A stretch of DNA of 64,000 nucleotides. It comes from Psychrilyobacter atlanticus DSM 19335. GTDB lineage: Bacteria > Fusobacteriota > Fusobacteriia > Fusobacteriales > Fusobacteriaceae. This document shows positions 7,947-16,217 of this stretch, piece by piece. The stretch lies in NCBI RefSeq assembly GCF_000426625.1, contig NZ_KE384547.1, forward strand, positions 2,223,159 to 2,287,158, written 5' to 3'. The notes below the pieces were generated by a model that was not told the origin of the DNA, ran no database searches, and saw nothing but the letters and a program-made list of their open reading frames with translations. How positions within the stretch are numbered: the stretch's first letter is position 1; each line of letters begins with the position of its first letter. The translations under genes and the position numbers were made by a program.

Positions 7947-9479
7947 GTGAAATTAGAAAAAAAAATGACTATATATATGTTGATATTAGTACTCCTAGCT
8001 ATGTTTCTTATGCAATTCATCTTTTTTCGAAATTCATATAAATTATTGGATTTAAATAAAAAACGTGTTCTAAACAGCTATGCCTATGTTCTCTCTAAGG
8101 ATCCAGTTATTAGAGACAATTTATCTAAACAAAATCAAGATACCCTTAATATATATATAGCATCTATATGGCCAAAACTAATAAATTTAAACTATGTTAT
8201 TATTATGGATCTAAAAGGAGAAGTTTTTTCCTATAAAAATAAAAATAATACTCCATTTCTAGAAGAAAATTATAAGAATATGTTAAAAAAAATAATCGAT
8301 AAACCGATTCAATATTATAATTTAGATCCCGTCAATAATTTTCTCCAGGAGTTTATACCAATAACCCATCGAGGTAAATTAATTGGAATGTTAGGAGTTC
8401 AGGAATATCATCATAAAAATGAAGACTTAAAAAATATATTCTTTATAGAAGTCTTGGTTGCTATTCTTATTGTTATTGTTATGTCTATACTGTTCTCTGT
8501 CTTTTTAGCCAAAAACATAAAAAAACAAATTTTTGGATATGAACCACTAGAATTCGCACATATCTATGCTGAAAGACAAATTCTATTTGATCATCTCAGC
8601 GATAAGATTGTAACTATCAATAATCATGGAAAACTAACTAAAGCTAATAAAGTTGCAAAAGAAAAGTTAGAACCTTCCGATGAAATTATTTTGAGAAAAT
8701 TATATGATGAAATTATTTCTAAAAACATTACCTTTGATAACCGAGAAATAATCTTAACTAATCGTAAAGTTTTTATTACCGCCATAAATATTATCCAGAA
8801 AAATAATGATTCTGAAGTTTTATTTATTATTAAACAGGGTAAAAAAATAAAAAAATTAGCCCGTGAAATTACAGGAGTTACCCAGATAATTAACTCCATG
8901 AGAGCCAATGTACATGAATTTAAAAATAAGATCCACGTAATATCCGGCTTATTACGTTTAGAAGAATATGAAGAGCTCAAAAAGTATGTTTCAACTATAA
9001 AAAATGAATTAGATAATGAAAATAAAGAGATCGAAGGAATCAATGATCCTGTTATCTCTGCGCTCCTACTGACTAAGATAAGTCTGGCCAAAGAAAAGAA
9101 GATCACCCTTACCATCAATGAAATGAGTAATCTCATGAAAACCCATGGTTTCATAGAATCAGACAACCTCATCGTTATAATTGGAAACCTCATTGAAAAT
9201 GCCACTGAATCCTTTGACCTAAAAGATATAGACAATAAAGAAATTATCCTTCAAATTTTAGAGGATAGTAAACAAATTCTTATCCAGATCAGTGATAATA
9301 GTGGTCTGATAGAAGATTCAGATCAAAAGAAAATTTTTGAGATAGGTTACTCCTCTAAAGGGGAGGGGCGGGGCTCCGGACTGGCACTTATTAAAAATCT
9401 TGTAAAATTATATAATGGGAATATTGAAATCATTAACAAAGAAAATTATAAAACTTTTTATATAAAATTAAACAAATAG
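7947..9479 (+). CDS. CitA-like sensor histidine kinase with diverged sensor
   Basis: 510 residues from a GTG at 7947, chosen because AAGAGGTGG lies just upstream and the start MKLEKKMTIY matches the paralogue at 5354. Architecture: TM1 (about 9-27), extracytoplasmic domain, TM2 (about 160-185), PAS-like region, H-box (RANVHEFKNKIHVISGLL) and HATPase (IIGNLIENATES, GEGRGSGLALIKNL). The cytoplasmic half is very close to the 3816-5354 kinase. The sensor half is not: the RYSH-x-DP and KG-x-x-G-x-S-x-R ligand motifs are replaced by FSYKNKNN and unrelated sequence, so it probably senses another ligand or none. Confidence 0.85.
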   Translation: MKLEKKMTIYMLILVLLAMFLMQFIFFRNSYKLLDLNKKRVLNSYAYVLSKDPVIRDNLSKQNQDTLNIYIASIWPKLINLNYVIIMDLKGEVFSYKNKNNTPFLEENYKNMLKKIIDKPIQYYNLDPVNNFLQEFIPITHRGKLIGMLGVQEYHHKNEDLKNIFFIEVLVAILIVIVMSILFSVFLAKNIKKQIFGYEPLEFAHIYAERQILFDHLSDKIVTINNHGKLTKANKVAKEKLEPSDEIILRKLYDEIISKNITFDNREIILTNRKVFITAINIIQKNNDSEVLFIIKQGKKIKKLAREITGVTQIINSMRANVHEFKNKIHVISGLLRLEEYEELKKYVSTIKNELDNENKEIEGINDPVISALLLTKISLAKEKKITLTINEMSNLMKTHGFIESDNLIVIIGNLIENATESFDLKDIDNKEIILQILEDSKQILIQISDNSGLIEDSDQKKIFEIGYSSKGEGRGSGLALIKNLVKLYNGNIEIINKENYKTFYIKLNK

Positions 9480-9563
9480 TAAGAAATAAAAAATTACTAA
9501 CTTTAAAATGTTAAAATAACACAAAAGTTTGATGTCACTGCAGGCAATCAAGGAGGAATACAA

Positions 9564-10262
9564 ATGATAGACGTAGTTATTATAGAAGACGATCCCATGG
9601 TGAGTATGATAACGGAGAAGATAATCAACACCGAAAAAGAGTTTAATGTCTCTAAAACTTTCTTTAAAGGAGAAGGGGTAGTAGATTATATAATAGAAAA
9701 CAATATAGAATTAATCATCTTGGATATGTATCTGCCTGATACTGAAGGTTTGAATATCTTAGAGGAATTGAGAAAAAGAGAAGTTAAAGAAAATCAGTAT
9801 ACCAACACCATTTTTGTTACCGCTTCTAATGACAAAGAGCATATAGAAAAAGCATTTAAGTTAGGAATAGTTGATTACCTCATAAAACCATTTGAATTTG
9901 AAAGGTTAGAGGAGGCATTAGGCAGATATCTTTCAAAAAAAATAGTTTCTTCTTCTAAAAAGAAAATTTTAACACAGGATGAATTAGATAAACTTTATCA
10001 TGGAAGAAATAACGAAATAAACACTTTAGAAAATGAGCTTCCAAAAGGAATAAGTGAAAAAACTTTAGAAAAAGTTATGAATGCCGTTGTCTCTGACCCA
10101 ATGAAAGAATGGTCCTCTAAAGAGATAGCTGATCTTTTGGAAAGCAGTGCTGTCACTGTAAAAAAATATTTAGACTATTTGACCGAAATAGGAAAGATAA
10201 AAAGTGATATTTCTTACGGAAGTGTAGGACGACCCGAAGTAAAATATAAGATCAAAATGTAA
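9564..10262 (+). CDS. CitB-like response regulator, paralogue of 3151-3819
   Basis: 232 residues. The receiver domain has D9/D10, D54, the T-A-S motif and LIKPF with the conserved Lys; the C-terminal winged-helix part (SSKEIADLLESSAVTVKKYL) is almost the same as in the first regulator, so the two may bind overlapping DNA sites. It starts 84 bases after its kinase, behind AAGGAGGAATACAA, and ends before a bidirectional terminator. It should be phosphorylated by the 7947-9479 kinase, with cross-talk possible. Confidence 0.87.
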   Translation: MIDVVIIEDDPMVSMITEKIINTEKEFNVSKTFFKGEGVVDYIIENNIELIILDMYLPDTEGLNILEELRKREVKENQYTNTIFVTASNDKEHIEKAFKLGIVDYLIKPFEFERLEEALGRYLSKKIVSSSKKKILTQDELDKLYHGRNNEINTLENELPKGISEKTLEKVMNAVVSDPMKEWSSKEIADLLESSAVTVKKYLDYLTEIGKIKSDISYGSVGRPEVKYKIKM

Positions 10263-10336
10263 ACATTAAAGAATAAAAATAACTTCACTCTAGGTATATT
10301 AGTTGAATTTAGAACTCTTTAATTTAAATACCCATA

Positions 10337-10377
10337 AAAAAAAGACCCCTAAAACTAAATTTTAGGAGTCTTTTTTT
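10337..10377. terminator. Bidirectional terminator between the response regulator and the EamA gene
   Basis: AAAAGACCCCTAAAA / TTTTAGGAGTCTTTTTTT with one mismatch; A- and T-runs flank it on both sides. Confidence 0.75.
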
Positions 10378-11281
10378 AATTCAAATTTCCTGTTACAAGT
10401 ATATTTTTTTTCTTCGGTAATTCTACCTTTGATACGACTGTTCCTAAGAGCAATACAATAATTCCTATTACATTCACAACAAATAAATATTCACTCAAGA
10501 AGAAGTGCCCTATAATGGCAGCTGTTGGAAGTTCCACCAGACTCATTATTCCAGCCTTTGTAGGAGTAGTATATTTAAGTGCCAAAGAATAAAAAGTACA
10601 AGATAAAACTGTTGGAATTAATCCTAATATCACAGATATTACAACCATTTTTAAACTAAATGCTTCTAATAATATTTTGATATCCACCATGGAAAATACA
10701 TATATAGCTCCCACTAAAAAGCTATACATAAGTATCCCTGTTAAATTACATTTTTCAGGTATTCTCTTAGTCAATATAGGAAAAAATCCATATGCCAATG
10801 CTGACACTAAACCTATCAAAAGTCCGATTCCATTAGCTTTTAAAGCTGATGCGTCTCCTCCAGTCACTACAAGAAATGCCCCATAAAATGCCAGTGTCAG
10901 AGCTAAACCTTTAAAAAGAGTGATCTTCTCTTTAAAAAATATTCTTGACAATATTGCTGTAAAAAGAGGCCCTAAACAAACCATCATTACTCCAACTGTG
11001 GTAGATGTCATAGAGATACATTTATAGATTGCCAAACTCATAGTTCCCTGTGTTATTATACCGATTAACAGAGAATGTTTTACCTCTTCTTTCTTTACTT
11101 TTAACTTTTCTCTATCTGTAATCAAATAAAATATAAACATCGATAAAAAAGCAAATAACAATCTTAAAAAAGCTATTTCAAATGGTCCAACTCCTGTTTT
11201 TCCTAGATAATACGAGATAATACCTAAAGTTCCCCATGTAACTCCTGCTAAAAATGCAAGTCCATACCCTTTATGTTCCAC
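10376..11281 (-). CDS. EamA/DMT-superfamily transporter
   Basis: 301 residues with about ten hydrophobic helices arranged as two EamA repeats (LAFLAGVTWGTLGIISYYLG in the first; IGLLIGLVSALAYGFFPILT in the second). Such proteins are inner-membrane exporters of amino acids or other metabolites. The sequence does not reveal a substrate. It is a single gene with its own Shine-Dalgarno sequence (AAAGGAGGATTGG). Confidence 0.85.
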   Translation of the reverse strand: MEHKGYGLAFLAGVTWGTLGIISYYLGKTGVGPFEIAFLRLLFAFLSMFIFYLITDREKLKVKKEEVKHSLLIGIITQGTMSLAIYKCISMTSTTVGVMMVCLGPLFTAILSRIFFKEKITLFKGLALTLAFYGAFLVVTGGDASALKANGIGLLIGLVSALAYGFFPILTKRIPEKCNLTGILMYSFLVGAIYVFSMVDIKILLEAFSLKMVVISVILGLIPTVLSCTFYSLALKYTTPTKAGIMSLVELPTAAIIGHFFLSEYLFVVNVIGIIVLLLGTVVSKVELPKKKNILVTGNLN

Positions 11282-11480
11282 ACCAATCCTCCTTTAATAA
11301 TTTAACATAACAATCTATTATAGAACATCTGCCACTTTCATTCAATATAATTCTCTCCCACTTTCATTCAAATTTATAACTACGTTCATCCAGTATATAT
11401 ATTTAATATATACTGAGTGTATATTAAACATCTATTAACTGTATATTTAATTTTTATCCCAGAATCTTCTAAAATATATA

Positions 11481-11514
11481 AAGAAAACCCCTGAAAATTC
11501 AGAGGTTTTCTTTA
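11481..11514. terminator. Intrinsic terminator after brnQ
   Basis: AAAGAAAACCCCTGAA / TTCAGAGGTTTTCTTT, one mismatch, 42 bases past the brnQ stop on the minus strand. Confidence 0.6.
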
Positions 11515-11555
11515 TATATATTTTTTATCCAATCGACTATAATTCCCCTTGATGT

Positions 11556-12845
11556 TTAATGTGCTTTTTTTTCTGTTTTAACTCCCAATTTAGGAAATAT
11601 ATCTATGGCTAACTTTGTTGACATAATTGCCAGTAGCGCCGGTATCACCCAACCAAAACCAAATGAACTAAGAGGTATAAGTTCAAAATAACCTCCAATT
11701 GCAGGCAGAATTTCATATTTATTGATCAACTCAAATATACTGCAAAATAAGGTTGTATAGGCACCTATTTTAAAAACCAAATTTTCCTTAACTCTAAAGA
11801 TATTTAGAGATATAAGTACTATGGTTACAGGATAGAGTAACGTCAAAATAGGAACCGCAATTTTCACTATGAATCCAACCCCTGTAGCCGCCAATATCGC
11901 TGACAACACACAAACCACTATGGCTGTTACCTTATACGATATTTTTAACCGATTGGAAAAAAAATCAGAAGTTATAGCAACCAAGGCTATAGAAGTTGTC
12001 AAACATGCCACCGTTACACAAACTCCAAGGGCAATCTTTCCAAATTTCCCTAGAGTAGCCACAGCAAGATACATCGTCAGCCCTGTTCTATTTAATGTCT
12101 GTCCGCTTCCATTTACCATAGACCCCAGGTATAAGAGTCCTCCATATACCAAAGCCATCCCCAATCCTGCTATCAACCCTGACTTCATAATCATAGATTT
12201 TTGAACCTTTATATCTGTATACCCGCTTTCCTTAAGTCCCTTTATAACTATTATTCCCAAAAGAACAGAACTAATGGCATCCATAGTCTGATATCCACCT
12301 AAAAAACCATAAGAAAATGCACTTTGCTCTATCATTTTTGCCCCTGGTGTTCCTATTTTAAATAAAATTCCCTTTATTATTATAATTGCCAATATACCAA
12401 GAATTATCGGAGTAAGATATTTTCCTATTGTATTTATTAATTTAGTAGGCTTTATAACCAACATAAGTACAATGGAAAAATATATAGAAGAAACCAGCAA
12501 TGAATTTATATTTCCGAAATTTGGTACTATTCCCATCTCATATACTGTAGCCCCAGTCCTTGGAATCCCTAACATTGGACCTATCGCTATAATCAAAAGC
12601 ATAAAATATACCGTATTAAATTTATCCGATACTTTCACTGCAAAATTATCTATATCACCAACCTGGCTAAAAGCCAGTAGACCACAGACAGGCAGACATA
12701 TCCCCGTTGCAAAAAAACCTATAGCAGCCTTTAACCACTCTTTTCCAGACACCATACCTATTTCTGGTGGAAATATCAAATTCCCCGCTCCAAAAAACAT
12801 GGCAAATATTGCTAAACCAAATATAAACACATCTTTATTTTTCAT
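11556..12845 (-). CDS. brnQ: Branched-chain amino acid transporter (LIVCS family)
   Basis: 429 residues, normal for BrnQ, with about twelve membrane segments. The N-terminal FGLAIFAMFFGAGNLIFPP is the family hallmark and GGYQTMDAISSVLLGIIV matches the conserved middle. It is a Na+- or H+-coupled importer of Leu, Ile and Val. The start at 12845 follows TTAGGAGGTTTT; a frame extension to 12872 has no such site. It is a single gene. The upstream region holds no leader peptide that I could find. Confidence 0.92.
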   Translation of the reverse strand: MKNKDVFIFGLAIFAMFFGAGNLIFPPEIGMVSGKEWLKAAIGFFATGICLPVCGLLAFSQVGDIDNFAVKVSDKFNTVYFMLLIIAIGPMLGIPRTGATVYEMGIVPNFGNINSLLVSSIYFSIVLMLVIKPTKLINTIGKYLTPIILGILAIIIIKGILFKIGTPGAKMIEQSAFSYGFLGGYQTMDAISSVLLGIIVIKGLKESGYTDIKVQKSMIMKSGLIAGLGMALVYGGLLYLGSMVNGSGQTLNRTGLTMYLAVATLGKFGKIALGVCVTVACLTTSIALVAITSDFFSNRLKISYKVTAIVVCVLSAILAATGVGFIVKIAVPILTLLYPVTIVLISLNIFRVKENLVFKIGAYTTLFCSIFELINKYEILPAIGGYFELIPLSSFGFGWVIPALLAIMSTKLAIDIFPKLGVKTEKKAH

Positions 12846-13332
12846 AAAACCTCCTAAAAAAATTTTACTCAAAATTTTATAAACATTATCACTTAAAAAA
12901 AATAAACATCTTGATGGTAATTCATTTTATAAATTATCATTCAAAATCCAAACCTGTCCATTTTTTTATAACAACATTACTAAAAAGTCAAGTTCAGTAA
13001 CACATTAGCTACATCACTTATATACAACTATATTTCGGTTAAATCAATAATTGATTATTTTTTAACAATGTTTTAGTTCATTTTTAATTCAAAACGTTTA
13101 TTTTTTTAACATTTTAAATAAAAATTATTTTTAGTTTGATATTTTTTTAACAATGTTTTAATAAAAATTATAAATTTTATCACCTAAAGTAAAATAAAAA
13201 CAATAAATATAAATTTTTCTTAATTATTTGTTATAATTAATATTTTAACTTTACTTTTATCTGATATAGTTGTACTTGATTTTTTCTTGATTTTGCTATA
13301 TTATATTAGTTATTAAAAATTATGGAGGTATT
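12846..13332. promoter_or_regulatory. Intergenic region with three AACA-type repeats
   Basis: 487 bases of very AT-rich DNA between divergent brnQ and the TauE/SafE gene, without a gene. Three similar units occur in the same orientation: TTTTTTAACAATGTTTTA at 13058, TTTTTTTAACATTTTAAATA at 13101 and TTTTTTTAACAATGTTTTA at 13142, spaced 44 and 41 bases, about four helical turns. Two contain AACA-A-TGTT, an odd-length palindrome. They may be operators for one of the flanking genes; this is inference. Confidence 0.45.
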
Positions 13333-14082
13333 ATGGAAATTTTATTGATTGGATTAGGTATGTTTATCGCTGGATTTATAGACTCTATTGCTGGAGGCGG
13401 AGGTCTGATCAGTACTCCTACACTGTTATTAGTTGGTCTTCCCCCACACCTTGCCTTAGGAACAAATAAATTGGCTGCTTCTGCTGGAACAATGGTCAGC
13501 AGTCATGAATTTTTTAAAAGTAATAAATTAAATTTTAAATTACTTAAACTTATGATTCCCTTTGCATTTGTAGGAGCAGTTATTGGTGTAACTGCTTTAC
13601 AATTTATTACGCCTGATATTTTAGAGATGATAATTCCATTTATGATTTTTGGAGTAGCTATCTATACTGTTGTTTCTAAAAAAGTAGGAATGACTAATTC
13701 CTTTAATGGATTTACTCCTAAAAATAAATTTTTAGGTAAGGTTTTAACTTCTATATTAGGTTTTTATGATGGATTTTTTGGTCCCGGAACAGGAACATTT
13801 TTTATGTTTGGTTTAGTCAAAATCTTTAAATTTGATTTCACCGTTGCTACTGCTAATACTAAGGTTTTAAATTTAACTACCGGTATTGCAGCTCTACTTA
13901 CTTTTTTATACAATGGACAAGTAGACCTTAGATATGGTCTTATCTCCACTGTATTTATGATCTTAGGTTCTAAATTAGGATCTAAGATGGCTGTAAAAAA
14001 TGGAGCTAAATTTATAAAACCGATCTTTATCGTTATGTCTTTAGTAATGGCCAGCAAGATGGTTTATGGCATGGTTATCTAA
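13333..14082 (+). CDS. TauE/SafE (TSUP) family anion exporter
   Basis: 249 residues with about eight membrane helices. The N-terminal segment GFIDSIAGGGGLISTPTLLL and the repeated GFYDGFFGPGTGTFFMF are the two family signatures. TSUP proteins carry sulfite, sulfoacetate, taurine-derived anions or similar organosulfur anions across the inner membrane; the substrate here is unknown. The start follows TTATGGAGGTATT. It converges on the probable selenoprotein gene, with a shared terminator between them. Confidence 0.88.
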   Translation: MEILLIGLGMFIAGFIDSIAGGGGLISTPTLLLVGLPPHLALGTNKLAASAGTMVSSHEFFKSNKLNFKLLKLMIPFAFVGAVIGVTALQFITPDILEMIIPFMIFGVAIYTVVSKKVGMTNSFNGFTPKNKFLGKVLTSILGFYDGFFGPGTGTFFMFGLVKIFKFDFTVATANTKVLNLTTGIAALLTFLYNGQVDLRYGLISTVFMILGSKLGSKMAVKNGAKFIKPIFIVMSLVMASKMVYGMVI

Positions 14083-14102
14083 TAAAAATTATAAAATATG
14101 TA

Positions 14103-14140
14103 AAAAAAAAGACCTTTGAAATCTTCAAAGGTCTTTTTTA
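14103..14140. terminator. Bidirectional terminator
   Basis: AAAAGACCTTTGAA / TTCAAAGGTCTTTT with A-run left and T-run right; serves the TauE/SafE gene on plus and the DUF1858-type gene on minus. Confidence 0.8.
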
Positions 14141-14159
14141 TATAAATCACTTGATAAAA

Positions 14160-14360
14160 TTACTTAGTCTCTTCGATTAATTTGTTCATTTCTTCGATTA
14201 CAACATCTGCATTTAATCCGTGTGACGCGATTCCTTCTCCTAAGCTCTCACCTGAGGCTACCATACAACCTACTCACCCAAGTCCGTATCTTTGGAATAC
14301 TTGAACGATTACTGGATACTGTTGTACAGCTTCTAATATGTTCATATCTTTATTTACCAT
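14160..14360 (-). CDS. DUF1858-type redox protein, probable selenoprotein (UxxC)
   Basis: Read through an in-frame TGA at 14276-14274, this is a 66-residue protein with a clean ATG, a strong Shine-Dalgarno sequence (AGGAGGAGTAAAA) and a TAA stop. Residues 1-28 (NILEAVQQYPVIVQVFQRYGLG) and 30-66 (VGCMVASGESLGEGIASHGL and onward) match the two halves of the DUF1858 / hybrid-cluster-associated redox-disulfide family, whose core motif is GLGCxGC. The TGA sits exactly on the first Cys, giving U29-V-G-C32. A SECIS-like hairpin follows at the right distance (see 14243-14259). Conventional gene calling would split or miss it. The alternative is a pseudogene with one nonsense mutation, which the intact downstream frame and hairpin argue against. 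Confidence 0.82.
14243..14259 (-). promoter_or_regulatory. Putative bacterial SECIS hairpin
   Basis: On the minus strand, AGCCTC-AGGT-GAGAGCT: a six-pair stem with one bulged A, closing an AGGT loop, beginning 14 bases after the UGA. The E. coli fdhF SECIS upper stem also starts about 11 bases after UGA, with a loop beginning AGGU and a bulge in the stem. SelB binding is inferred from this resemblance. Confidence 0.65.
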
Positions 14361-14435
14361 TTTTACTCCTCCTAAAATCAATATTATGTTCTCTTAATGT
14401 ATAAAGTATATATTATCATAGTAATCTTGTCAAGA

Positions 14436-15395
14436 TTAATTAACACTATTTAACAAATCATGAATCCTTACCATTCCTATTAATTTCTGCCCATCTAATA
14501 CAGGTAAAACTGAGATTTGACTTTCCCTATTTTCCATGAGCTCCAATGCATCTACAGCCATTTTTTCAGCTTCAATATAGGTGAATTTTGAGATCATAAT
14601 ATCCACAGCTTTATAGGTAAAAAACTCCTCTTTATTTCCCAATGCTCTCCTAATATCCCCTTCTGTTATTATTCCTGCCATCTTTTCATCTTCTAACACA
14701 CAGACAGCTCCTAATTTTTTCTTTGTCATAGTCACTAATATCTCATCTATATTGGTATCTTTTTCTACAACTGCAAGATCAGTTCCACTGTGCATTACAT
14801 CTTTTACCTTCATAAGGAGCCTTCTTCCTAAGCTTCCTCCCGGATGATACACAGCAAAGTTTTCTGGTTTAAAATTTCTGAGTTTAATAAGTACTGATGC
14901 TAAAGCATCTCCCATAACTATAGTCGCTGTAGTCGAACAAGTAGGAGCTATGTTCATAGGACAAGCTTCCCTCTCTACACCTATATCCAATATAGCATCA
15001 GATTGCACTCCTAATTTAGAATTTTTATTTCCAGTCATAGCTATTAATTTTGCACCTATTTTTTTTATAGACGGAATTATAGATACCACTTCATCACTGT
15101 TTCCTGAATTTGAGATAGCTATTACCACGTCTTCTCTATCTACCATCCCAAGGTCTCCATGAAGACCTTCAGCTGAATTCATAAACACTGTCAACGTTCC
15201 TGTAGAAGCCAGGGTTGCAGCTATTTTTTTCCCTACTATTCCAGATTTTCCGATTCCTGTAACAACAACCTTTCCTTTACAGTCCATGATCAGCTTAGCT
15301 GTTTTCTCTATCTCTTTTCCTATCTTATCTCTTACTTTTTTTAGTTCCTCTATTTCAATATCAAATATTTCCTGAGCATATTTTTTTATATCCAT
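14436..15395 (-). CDS. kdsD: D-arabinose-5-phosphate isomerase (SIS + two CBS)
   Basis: 319 residues: an N-terminal SIS domain (GKGKVVVTGIGKSGIVGKK type P-loop, ISNSGNSDEV, YHPGGSLGRRLL) and two C-terminal CBS domains from about residue 205. This is the KdsD/KpsF layout. It interconverts ribulose-5-phosphate and arabinose-5-phosphate, the first step to Kdo of lipopolysaccharide, which supports a Gram-negative envelope. It is a single gene. A capsule-specific KpsF role cannot be excluded, since no kds genes adjoin it. Confidence 0.93.
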   Translation of the reverse strand: MDIKKYAQEIFDIEIEELKKVRDKIGKEIEKTAKLIMDCKGKVVVTGIGKSGIVGKKIAATLASTGTLTVFMNSAEGLHGDLGMVDREDVVIAISNSGNSDEVVSIIPSIKKIGAKLIAMTGNKNSKLGVQSDAILDIGVEREACPMNIAPTCSTTATIVMGDALASVLIKLRNFKPENFAVYHPGGSLGRRLLMKVKDVMHSGTDLAVVEKDTNIDEILVTMTKKKLGAVCVLEDEKMAGIITEGDIRRALGNKEEFFTYKAVDIMISKFTYIEAEKMAVDALELMENRESQISVLPVLDGQKLIGMVRIHDLLNSVN

Positions 15396-15451
15396 TATTC
15401 CCCCTGTTGTTTTTGTTTATTATATCATTTTTTTTTAGTTTATTCATCTAT

Positions 15452-15494
15452 AAAAAAGAGGATTAAAATATTCATAGAATATTTTAACCCTCTA
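15452..15494 (-). terminator. Terminator after the ferredoxin gene
   Basis: Long stem AGAGG-A-TTAAAATATTC / GAATATTTTAA-C-CCTCT (15457-15494), with a T-run on the minus strand. Confidence 0.75.
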
Positions 15495-15500
15495 ATAATC

Positions 15501-15677
15501 TTATACTTGATCTATGCAAGCTACGGGACATACCCCTGCACATGCTCCACAATCGATACACGCATCCTCATCTATCAATCTCTTACCATCTTCTACCTCT
15601 GAAATACAAGTTACTGGGCATACATCTTCACATGCTCCACATGAAATACACTCATCTTTTCTTATTCTGTGTGACAT
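15501..15677 (-). CDS. 2[4Fe-4S] ferredoxin
   Basis: 58 residues with two classical cluster motifs: CISCGACEDVCPVTC and CIDCGACAGVCPVAC, each Cx2Cx2Cx3CP. This is a clostridial-type ferredoxin, a cytoplasmic low-potential carrier that could feed Rnf-type complexes or hydrogenase. The ATG follows AAGGAGGGAAAAA, and a strong terminator ends the gene. The gene is monocistronic, as usual for the abundant housekeeping ferredoxin. Confidence 0.96.
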   Translation of the reverse strand: MSHRIRKDECISCGACEDVCPVTCISEVEDGKRLIDEDACIDCGACAGVCPVACIDQV

Positions 15678-15767
15678 TTTTTCCCTCCTTGATTACTTAT
15701 TATTTCCATATAACTATTTTTAGTATACTCTATAAATTTAAAATATTAAAATAATAATTTATTTTAT

Positions 15768-16217
15768 TTATTTTATATAGATCTTTCCTGAGAGTTCCTC
15801 AACCTTAGTTTTTCTAGTCCCAAAATAACCTTTATCTGTAGCTTCGTAATCTACCTTATATTTCTTTCCATCTGGGCTTTCCATCTCCAAAGTTATATAG
15901 TATCCATATTTATCACTTCCAGCAGGTTCTATTTTTTTATCCCATTTTTTTTCATAGTCTATCCCATAGGTCACCGGTAATTTCGAAAGATTATATTTAT
16001 ATTCTTTCAATAAAGTTGCACTGACATCAGCCACATACAGGTCGTATCCCCATAATTTAAAAGTTATTTTTGAATCATTCCCAAGATCTAACTCTTCTAA
16101 ACTATCTATAGTAACCTGGATCATTTGTCTATTAAAAACTAATTTTTCAGTTTTTTTCTCCGCTCTGCTACACCCTATAAAGGTTAAAATTATTAATACT
16201 ATCAATATTTTTTTCAT
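15768..16217 (-). CDS. Predicted lipoprotein, unknown
   Basis: 149 residues with a lipoprotein signal ending TFIGC (Cys 16) and a mature, Lys-rich, mostly beta-strand domain. No family was recognised. Its start overlaps the mnmA stop by four bases (ATGA), so it is co-translated with mnmA, though no functional link is evident. Confidence 0.7.
   Translation of the reverse strand: MKKILIVLIILTFIGCSRAEKKTEKLVFNRQMIQVTIDSLEELDLGNDSKITFKLWGYDLYVADVSATLLKEYKYNLSKLPVTYGIDYEKKWDKKIEPAGSDKYGYYITLEMESPDGKKYKVDYEATDKGYFGTRKTKVEELSGKIYIK

Noticed and set aside
14222-14404. Plus-strand frame of about 60 residues over the DUF1858-type gene
   Set aside because: It overlaps the minus-strand gene completely, has no ribosome site, and its translation has no family resemblance, while the minus-strand frame read through TGA matches a known family.
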